Assembly (NCBI GenBank): GCA_017619255.1
Contig: JAFZSS010000085.1
Span: 1-5,901 of the forward strand
Source: Muribaculaceae bacterium
GTDB taxonomy: Bacteria > Bacteroidota > Bacteroidia > Bacteroidales > Muribaculaceae
Direction of reading: 5' to 3'
Length of the DNA: 5,901 nt
Part shown: positions 1-5,184 of the stretch, piece after piece
Position numbering within the stretch: the stretch's first letter is position 1
Layout of the letters: every line of letters starts with the position of its first letter
The notes under the pieces: generated by a model
Told to the model about the DNA's origin: nothing
The model's input: only the letters and a program-made list of their open reading frames with translations
Database searches by the model: none
Made by a program: the position numbers and the translations under genes

Positions 1-2370
1 ATGGTGCTCTACTATTGGAAATACCCGACGACCCAGGTGCCTGCTATTGGTTCCTACACATCAACACTTGACATTAGTGCAAACCAGTCTGTTAGCTTTA
101 CATATCCTGCTGTGTCGGCAACGACCTTTGACTGGAACAGCATGAGAGATAATTATTACTCCTACTCATCGGGCACATCAGTGACTGCTGTAGCTACTTT
201 GATGCGTTATGTGGGGCAAGCCGAGAGGATGATGTATGGAACCGCTGCCGCTGGTGGTAGCGGAATATACACATCAAATGCTAATATCATCGCTACAATG
301 TTCAAAAACATGGGCTATGAGTCTACCGCTAGGCGTGTGTATAAAAGCACTTATAATTATAATGCTTCTGGTTGGACTGATCTTTTAATAGCCGAGATGG
401 AAGCTTCGCGTCCTATCGTTTATATGGCTGTTGGCGATGACGGTGAAGGTGGACATGCATTTAATGTTGACGGCTATCGTGAAAGTGACGGCAAGTTCCA
501 TGTGAATTTTGGCTGGAGTGGAAGTGGTAATAGCTGGTATGCTATGGACGCATTCACCGATTATTACGGTACTACTTATAATATAGATCAGCAAGCCATT
601 ATTGGCGTTCAGCCTCCTGGTGGTATAGGCAACTCTCCCTATATGAATGTTGACCCCACTTCAGTGACATTCTCTGGTGAGGTGGGTGGAACCTATACTG
701 AGACCTTCATCGTCACTGGCGGTAACCTCCAGAGCAATGCGACCATTGGCAAGGCTGGCAGCAGTGCATTTACGATTTCGCCCACTACGCTGACTCCCGC
801 TCAGGTTGCTGCCGGCGCTACCGTGACCGTGACCTACGCTCCTGGCTCAGCAGGTAACCACAGTGCTACATTGACCGTTTCCACTGCCAATGTCACCAGC
901 AAACTCGTGTCTGTGTCGGGAACGGCGACTGGAGGGACCACGCCCAATACACCCACGATGAATGTCAATCCTTCTTCGTTGGACTTCGATACAGAGGTGG
1001 GTACTCCGGTACAGCAGATATTCAAGGTTACTGGGTCTGATCTGACTGATAAAGTGTATCTGAGTGTGACAGGCACTGGGTATAGTATTGATAAAACATC
1101 TCTTACTAAAATAGCTGTTATGAATAATCCTAATGGCGTAGATGTAACTGTAACTTATAATCCCGCTGAGGCTGGTTCACATTCTGGCTTAGTCACACTG
1201 ACTACTACTGGCGGAGAGGACAAGGCTGTGATTCTGAATGGAACTGCTACCGTTCCCGCTCGCGAGATCAATGTGAGTCCTGAGTTGTTGGAGTTCAACA
1301 CAACGACGGGAGAAATGCAAACCAAGACCTTCACTGTCGTGGGTACAAACTTGACAGGCAATCTGTCGCTGGCATTGAACAACGCTAACGGAGCATACAC
1401 CATTACACCGACTTCAATCACCAAGGCACAGGCTGAGGCTGGTGCAACCGTGACTGTGAAATACAATCCCAGTGCGGCCGGTACGCATGAGTCCACCGTG
1501 ACTATTAGCGGTGGAGATGCCGACTCCAAGATGGTGACCCTCATCGGTACTGCAACCGATCCAGTGCGCACGATTACCGTTGAGCCGTCATCACTGACAT
1601 TCAACAACCTTGTCGGTGAAACAGCAACCAAGACCTTTACTGTCACCGGTGAGAACCTGACTGGTGGCATCAATCTCGCACTGGACGATGCTGCTGGCGT
1701 TTACAGCGTGACTCCGACCAGCCTTACTAAGGCGCAGGCCGAGGCTGGAGCCACTGTGAGTGTGACCTATAATCCTAACACTTTTGGTGCACATCCCGCC
1801 ACAATCACGCTGACGAGTGGAGGCGCTGAGCCAGTCACTGTCAGCCTGAACGGCTTGGCTTCGCTGATCAAGTATGATCCCGTGATGCTGCCTGCTAACG
1901 AGGAGCACATTGACTTGACTAAGTTCCGTGCTGACTGGACCGATGAAACACCCGAGACCAATGTTTCGAGCTATACGCTTGAAGTGACTCCTATGCTTAG
2001 GGCCCAAGAGACCGGTGATCAGAATAGCCGTCTGATTACAGGTATCACCGACATGTTCTACACTGTCAATGATCTTGCCGAGGCTGGCACCTTCATGTAT
2101 AGGGTGAAGTCTCTCTACATTGATGGAACCGAGAGCGAATGGAGCAATATCGAGGAGGTGACTTTGTTACAGAACACTTCCTGTTTGCGTGGCGATGCTG
2201 ACGGTAGTGGTGTTGTTGACATCAGCGATGTTACCACTCTGATCGGCTTTTTGCTGAATGGTTCAGCCGCTTCCTATGTTGAGGAAAATGCTGATACTGA
2301 CTTTAGTGGTTCCATCGACATTAGTGATGTCACTACTCTGATTAGCTTCTTGCTGAATGGCGCGTGGTAA
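1..2370 (+). CDS. C10 family (streptopain/SpeB-like) cysteine peptidase with four tandem beta-sandwich repeats, an FnIII-like domain and a dockerin-like tail; 5' end outside the window
   Basis: This is the C-terminal part (789 visible codons) of a secreted papain-fold cysteine peptidase. Residues 1-205 align with the SpeB catalytic domain as I recall it: YYWKYP (4-9) matches MKYHNYP, FDWNSM (43-48) matches YNWNNI, followed by RPIVYM, GGHAFNVDGY with the catalytic His at 152, and HVNFGW (167-172) in place of SpeB HVNWGW. In SpeB the nucleophile Cys precedes the residue aligned to Met1 by seven positions. The only Cys visible here is C728, far from the active site. Met1 is therefore almost certainly internal, and the signal peptide, propeptide and Cys lie upstream. 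Next come four repeats (213-620), an FnIII-like domain (about 624-722, ending YRVKSLYIDGTESEWSN) and a dockerin-like module (728-789). The peptidase is probably exported and acts on host, dietary or bacterial protein; the substrate is unknown. The family call is firm; activity cannot be judged without the missing 5' part. Confidence 0.9.
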   Translation: MVLYYWKYPTTQVPAIGSYTSTLDISANQSVSFTYPAVSATTFDWNSMRDNYYSYSSGTSVTAVATLMRYVGQAERMMYGTAAAGGSGIYTSNANIIATMFKNMGYESTARRVYKSTYNYNASGWTDLLIAEMEASRPIVYMAVGDDGEGGHAFNVDGYRESDGKFHVNFGWSGSGNSWYAMDAFTDYYGTTYNIDQQAIIGVQPPGGIGNSPYMNVDPTSVTFSGEVGGTYTETFIVTGGNLQSNATIGKAGSSAFTISPTTLTPAQVAAGATVTVTYAPGSAGNHSATLTVSTANVTSKLVSVSGTATGGTTPNTPTMNVNPSSLDFDTEVGTPVQQIFKVTGSDLTDKVYLSVTGTGYSIDKTSLTKIAVMNNPNGVDVTVTYNPAEAGSHSGLVTLTTTGGEDKAVILNGTATVPAREINVSPELLEFNTTTGEMQTKTFTVVGTNLTGNLSLALNNANGAYTITPTSITKAQAEAGATVTVKYNPSAAGTHESTVTISGGDADSKMVTLIGTATDPVRTITVEPSSLTFNNLVGETATKTFTVTGENLTGGINLALDDAAGVYSVTPTSLTKAQAEAGATVSVTYNPNTFGAHPATITLTSGGAEPVTVSLNGLASLIKYDPVMLPANEEHIDLTKFRADWTDETPETNVSSYTLEVTPMLRAQETGDQNSRLITGITDMFYTVNDLAEAGTFMYRVKSLYIDGTESEWSNIEEVTLLQNTSCLRGDADGSGVVDISDVTTLIGFLLNGSAASYVEENADTDFSGSIDISDVTTLISFLLNGAW
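637..1860 (+). repeat. Four tandem coding repeats of about 100 residues (beta-sandwich, choice-of-anchor-like) in the C10 peptidase
   Basis: There are four units: residues 213-311 (637-933), 318-418 (952-1254), 421-520 (1261-1560) and 523-620 (1567-1860). Each opens with a pattern like INVxPSSLxFxxxVG, continues with TKTFTVTGxNLTG, a TPTSLTKAQAEAGATVTV block and YNPxxAGxH, and ends near LNGTA. Such units resemble the Ig-like or choice-of-anchor domains often found in exported Bacteroidetes proteins, probably as spacers between the enzyme and its attachment module. Units 3 and 4 are the most alike: the block TKAQAEAGATV is identical in both, at a period of 102 residues. Unit 2 is the most divergent and has an AT-rich stretch at 1081-1164. 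The exact domain family is inferred by eye. Confidence 0.85.
2194..2361 (+). repeat. Dockerin type I-like duplicated F-hand calcium-binding motif at the C-terminus of the C10 peptidase
   Basis: Two 23-residue copies lie 33 residues apart: 732-754 (begins DADGSGVVDISD) and 765-787 (begins DTDFSGSIDISD). Both continue DVTTLI and end in FLLNG. Candidate Ca2+ ligands at loop positions 1, 3, 5, 9 and 12 are D732, D734, S736, D740, D743 and D765, D767, S769, D773, D776. This is the dockerin type I pattern: a calcium loop plus helix, duplicated. In Bacteroidales, such tails occur on many exported proteins without a classical cellulosome; their binding partner there is generally unclear. The protein ends two residues after the second copy, so this is a true C-terminal module. 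No type IX secretion C-terminal domain is visible after it. Confidence 0.85.
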
Positions 2371-2389
2371 GATGGCATGATGCCCCTTG

Positions 2390-2445
2390 AGGGTAAGAAA
2401 AGTCGGGGAGCGAAAGTTTTGGCTTTCGCTCCCCGACTTGTTTGA
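2390..2445. terminator. Bidirectional intrinsic terminator between convergent genes
   Basis: A perfect 17-bp inverted repeat pairs 2400-2416 (AAGTCGGGGAGCGAAAG) with 2423-2439, around a 6-nt loop (TTTTGG). It starts 29 bp after the peptidase stop. On the + strand the stem runs into TTGTTT. On the - strand it is followed by a better T-tract (TTTTCTT), about 36 nt past the stop of the minus-strand nucleotidyltransferase gene. The position between two convergent stops and the GC-rich stem with T-tracts on both sides fit a shared Rho-independent terminator. Confidence 0.85.
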
Positions 2446-2475
2446 AAACACCATTATCTATCTTACGGAGGTGTG

Positions 2476-3174
2476 TCAATCTGCGAGAAAGTCCTCGGCG
2501 GTGGCAATGTCGCCGGCATGGTCCACATCAACTATCTTGTCGATGCTGTAGGCTTGCAGATGAAGTCCGGTTTTGACAAGGGCCCGCTGGAAATTGCGCA
2601 TCCGGCTCACACCCTGCTCAATGCATTCATCCAGCACGGCAAACGCCTTGTCAGTCATGGCATACACTCCGCCCGAAACATAGCGTGCGCCGTCCCATCG
2701 CTTGTCGCGGAAGGCCGTGATCGTCATCTGATCGTCGACATCGACCCACAAGGGTTTCTCGTCATCGACAAAAGGCGTTACTGCCCACATCCCGTCATGT
2801 TCATCGTCGGTCTCAAAGGCATCGATGTAGCCCTTGAAGTCCTCCTCGCGGAAGATGGTATCCACCGTCGTCAGGCAGAATTTGCCTTGCGGGATGACAC
2901 GGCTCAAGTGCCACAGACTATGCATCGAGCTGGGTGTGGATTTCACGACCAGATTAAGCGGCACGGGCAAATCAAGACTTTCAAGGTACTCTCTCACCTC
3001 TGTCATGCGCTCGTTGACAATGATGCTGATGCTCTCGGCGCTGCACCGGAGCATGATGTTGATTAGGCGGCCAATCATGGGTTCGCCCTGCAGTTCGACC
3101 AAGGGTTTGGGTTTGGCGACGCCCTCCTGGGCAAGCCTGGAGCCTTCTCCCGCTGCGATGATAGCGTAATTCAT
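2476..3174 (-). CDS. NTP_transferase-family protein (sugar-phosphate nucleotidyltransferase-like)
   Basis: This 232-residue protein has the GT-A-like nucleotidyltransferase fold. It would be expected to join an NTP to a sugar- or small-molecule phosphate, releasing pyrophosphate, in the cytoplasm. Visible motifs are the N-terminal nucleotide-binding signature AIIAAGEGSRL (4-14), KPKPLV (21-26), STPSSMHSL (79-87), a probable metal-binding Asp in TTVDTIF (D105), SGGVYAM (167-173), and a C-terminal IVDVDHAGDIATAEDFL segment typical of these enzymes. The length fits a single-domain enzyme with no hexapeptide acyltransferase tail. I chose the ATG at 3174 because the fold's first strand begins directly after it. 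A longer in-frame start at 3231 would overlap the upstream HAD gene and add a non-conserved leader. It is the last gene of the pdxA cluster, 38 bp after the HAD stop. The substrate is not recognisable; LicC-like, MobA-like or NDP-sugar activities are all possible. Confidence 0.85.
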   Translation of the reverse strand: MNYAIIAAGEGSRLAQEGVAKPKPLVELQGEPMIGRLINIMLRCSAESISIIVNERMTEVREYLESLDLPVPLNLVVKSTPSSMHSLWHLSRVIPQGKFCLTTVDTIFREEDFKGYIDAFETDDEHDGMWAVTPFVDDEKPLWVDVDDQMTITAFRDKRWDGARYVSGGVYAMTDKAFAVLDECIEQGVSRMRNFQRALVKTGLHLQAYSIDKIVDVDHAGDIATAEDFLAD

Positions 3175-3212
3175 GCTTCTATAATTAATGTGTTGAAAAT
3201 GCGGTTTGGCGC

Positions 3213-3914
3213 TTACAAGCGGTCTGTCCATTCGGGCACCTCGGTGATGCGAGTGATAGTGTGCGGATGTGTCTGCTGGTCCTCTTCGTCAGTCCATCCT
3301 TTGCCCTTGAGCCACAATACCGGGCATCCCAGCTGCTCGGCGGGTTCGATATCCTTGCGCAGGCTGTCGCCCACGACAAGCACCTGTTCGGCTGGCAGTT
3401 CAAGCGCGTCAACGCCCAGGCGGAACAGGGTGGGGTTGGGTTTGCGAACCCCCACGACGGCGCTCTCGATAATGCCTTTGAACAGGTGGCGTATGCCATA
3501 GGCGCGCAACACCTCGTCGATGTTGCCGTAGAAGTTGCTCACCAGCATCATCGGGTAGCGTTCATGCAGCTGCTCGAGAACGGGGAGGGCCTCGTTGATG
3601 CAACTGCGAGCAGCATTGTCACAGTACTTGGCAATCTCTTTCACCCAACGGTCCCGCGTGGTGGCGTCAGGCTGCTCAGGGAGATAGCTGACCTCGATGG
3701 CCACTTTCTTGAGCAACAAGGTGTGGAAGTCGTCTTGGGGCAGAATGATGCGCTCACGGGCAAGGGCGCGCTCGCCCTCGACATAAGCAGCCCTGAATGT
3801 GGCCTTGTCAATGGGCACGCATGCTTGCTGATAGCCTTGCCACAGCACTTCGCTCCAGTGCACCCCGCGGCTGTCAAGCGTACCGCCATAGTCAAAGATG
3901 ATTCCTTTTATCAT
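3213..3914 (-). CDS. HAD-superfamily (subfamily IA-like) hydrolase with atypical motif I
   Basis: This 233-residue protein has the Rossmann-like HAD fold. HAD enzymes usually hydrolyse phosphate esters through an aspartyl-phosphate intermediate. Motif I is FDYGGTLD (7-14), with nucleophile D8. Motif II is LVSNF, with S126 (N127 next). Motif III is K158 in VRKPNP. Motif IV is VVGDSLRKDI, with D183 and D188. Residues of about 15-90 are predicted helical and would form a C1-type cap. The usual second Asp of DxDxT, the general acid/base in most HAD phosphatases, is Gly10 here. The protein may therefore be an unusual phosphatase, another kind of HAD hydrolase, or depend on another acid. It starts 14 bp after the pdxA stop and is probably cotranscribed with it. 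A role in vitamin B6 metabolism is possible but is inferred only from position. No Shine-Dalgarno is seen; the start is set by the beta-strand leading into motif I. Confidence 0.87.
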   Translation of the reverse strand: MIKGIIFDYGGTLDSRGVHWSEVLWQGYQQACVPIDKATFRAAYVEGERALARERIILPQDDFHTLLLKKVAIEVSYLPEQPDATTRDRWVKEIAKYCDNAARSCINEALPVLEQLHERYPMMLVSNFYGNIDEVLRAYGIRHLFKGIIESAVVGVRKPNPTLFRLGVDALELPAEQVLVVGDSLRKDIEPAEQLGCPVLWLKGKGWTDEEDQQTHPHTITRITEVPEWTDRL

Positions 3915-3928
3915 GACGCAGATGCGTT

Positions 3929-5029
3929 TTATTCGCCTTTGGTAAGGTCAAGTTTCACATTGTCGCGGCCGCGGTCTTGGAACAGTTTGGGGAGCGGGTT
4001 CTGGCGCATCTCGTCATAACGGATGCGGGAACGGTACACATCAATTGCCGTATAGATGGCATGGCGCATCGAGGATTCGTTGGCGATGCCTTGGCCAGCT
4101 ATGTCATAGCCGGTGCCATGGTCGGGACTCGTGCGTACGATGGGGAGACCGGCAGTAAAATTCACGCCCTCGTCCATGGCAATGGTTTTGAAGGGGGCTA
4201 AGCCCTGGTCATGGTACATTGCCAGCACACCGTCGAAACGACGATAATGGCGGGCGCCAAAGAAGCCGTCGGCGGCATAAGGACCGAAGCATTGCACACC
4301 GTCCTCGTCAAGTGACTGCTGGATGGCGGGAATGATGATATCGTGCTCCTCGGTGCCCAGAATGCCGTTCTCACCGGCATGCGGATTGAGCGAGAGCACG
4401 GCGATGCGGGGACCGTCGATGCCGAAGTCGCGCTTGAGTGTCGTGTTGAACTGGAGCAAGCGTTGGCGGATACCGTCAACCGTAAGCGCTCCTGGAACCT
4501 GGGATAGCGGCAGATGCATGGTGACTAAAGCTACACGCAGGTTGCCAGTGCACATGACCATCAGGGCTTTCGACCCGTCGCCGGCAGCGCTCTCCAGGTA
4601 CTCGGTGTGACCGGGAAAGTGGAACTGGTCGCTCTGGATGTTGTCCTTGCTGATGGGAGCGGTAACCAGCACATCGATGTGGCCGGCTTTCAAATCATGG
4701 ACGGCTGCTTCCAGAGCCAGGAATGACGCCAGACCAGCCTGCTTGCTAGGCTGACCCAGTTCAACTTTGATTTCCTGATTGATGCACTCCACAAGGTTGG
4801 GCATGTTGCCTTTCAGGTTCTGTGCACTCTTGGTGTGGTTGATCTGGAAACCGGGCAGGTTACACGCGTTACGGTGGTAGCTCACTATTTTGCTCGATCC
4901 GTAAAGCACGGGAATGCACATGTCCATCATTTCAGGGACGCCCACGGCTTTCAGGGCCACTTCAATTCCGATGCCATTGGTGTCGCCGAGGGTGATTCCC
5001 ACTTTCAGTTTTTTATTGTCTTCACTCAT
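3929..5029 (-). CDS. pdxA: 4-hydroxythreonine-4-phosphate dehydrogenase PdxA
   Basis: PdxA catalyses the NAD-dependent oxidation of 4-phosphohydroxy-L-threonine; the product decarboxylates to 3-amino-2-oxopropyl phosphate, which PdxJ condenses with deoxyxylulose 5-phosphate to make pyridoxine 5'-phosphate. It is a cytoplasmic, metal-dependent homodimer. The 366-residue product shows the family motifs in order: GITLGDTNGIGIEV (11-24), VTAPISKDN (122-130), FPGHTEYL with metal ligand H141, LVTMHLPLSQVP with H172, LSLNPHAGENG (212-222), MYHDQGLAPFK with H273, and GLPIVRTSPDHGTGYDIAG (294-312). These three His correspond to the metal ligands of the E. coli enzyme (329 residues); the extra length comes from inserted and C-terminal segments. 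An in-frame ATG at 5146 would add 39 residues, but they are not PdxA-like and would run through the promoter at 5072-5103, so I chose the ATG at 5029. It is the first gene of a cluster with the HAD and nucleotidyltransferase genes. Confidence 0.96.
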   Translation of the reverse strand: MSEDNKKLKVGITLGDTNGIGIEVALKAVGVPEMMDMCIPVLYGSSKIVSYHRNACNLPGFQINHTKSAQNLKGNMPNLVECINQEIKVELGQPSKQAGLASFLALEAAVHDLKAGHIDVLVTAPISKDNIQSDQFHFPGHTEYLESAAGDGSKALMVMCTGNLRVALVTMHLPLSQVPGALTVDGIRQRLLQFNTTLKRDFGIDGPRIAVLSLNPHAGENGILGTEEHDIIIPAIQQSLDEDGVQCFGPYAADGFFGARHYRRFDGVLAMYHDQGLAPFKTIAMDEGVNFTAGLPIVRTSPDHGTGYDIAGQGIANESSMRHAIYTAIDVYRSRIRYDEMRQNPLPKLFQDRGRDNVKLDLTKGE

Positions 5030-5071
5030 GATATGTCGTGTCTGAATTTTAGAAATATTTGATTCAAACTG

Positions 5072-5103
5072 CAAAGATAGCGCATGGTGCCGAGACTGCC
5101 AAA
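5072..5103 (-). promoter_or_regulatory. Bacteroidetes-type (sigma-ABfr-like) promoter of the pdxA cluster
   Basis: Read on the - strand, a -33 box TTTG (5103-5100) is followed by exactly 20 nt and then TATCTTTG (5079-5072), a full match to the Bacteroidetes -7 consensus TAnnTTTG with consensus spacing (about 19-21). Transcription would start near 5063-5067, giving a leader of roughly 35 nt before the pdxA ATG at 5029. The leader has no Shine-Dalgarno and shows no obvious stem-loop or riboswitch. The longer pdxA start at 5146 would lie upstream of this promoter. Confidence 0.82.
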
Positions 5104-5140
5104 TTTTTTTGGCGGTTGCCCTGAAATGGTGTGTTTTGTG

Positions 5141-5169
5141 TTGCATGTGTGAAATCTTTACTATATTTG
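5141..5169 (+). promoter_or_regulatory. Bacteroidetes-type promoter of the DUF5723-type gene
   Basis: The -7 element TATATTTG (5162-5169) matches TAnnTTTG fully. The -33 box is less certain: TTG at 5141-5143 leaves 18 nt and TTTG at 5135-5138 leaves 23 nt, on either side of the usual 19-21. The predicted transcription start, about 5174-5178, leaves only some 7-17 nt before the ATG at 5185 or 5191, an unusually short leader. The element faces away from the pdxA promoter; the two -33 regions are about 30-40 bp apart. Confidence 0.7.
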
Positions 5170-5184
5170 TGCTCCATTTACCAT

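Noticed and set aside
1155..1673. Minus-strand open frame (172 codons) within the peptidase repeats
   Set aside because: It is a shadow of the Thr/Val-rich repeat coding; its own pseudo-repeats simply mirror the plus-strand repeats.
2473..3066. + strand open frame (197 codons) antisense to the nucleotidyltransferase gene
   Set aside because: The minus strand encodes clear NTP_transferase motifs; the plus frame has no family resemblance and starts inside the convergent 3' region.
3175..3231. 19-residue N-terminal extension of the nucleotidyltransferase
   Set aside because: It overlaps the end of the HAD gene, and the conserved first strand and AAGEGSRL motif start right after the ATG at 3174.
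3916..3927. Small inverted repeat ACGC-N4-GCGT in the gap between pdxA and the HAD gene
   Set aside because: A 4-bp stem without a T-tract, in a 14-bp gap, is likely chance and too weak for a terminator or operator claim.
3261..4019. Long + strand open frame (252 codons) antisense to the HAD gene and the end of pdxA
   Set aside because: It mirrors well-conserved HAD and PdxA coding sequence on the other strand and has no recognisable domain. GC-rich codons in the real genes leave few stops in the opposite frame.
5030..5146. In-frame 39-residue N-terminal extension of PdxA
   Set aside because: It has no PdxA similarity, and the perfect TTTG-N20-TATCTTTG promoter lies inside it, so the mRNA would start downstream of that ATG.
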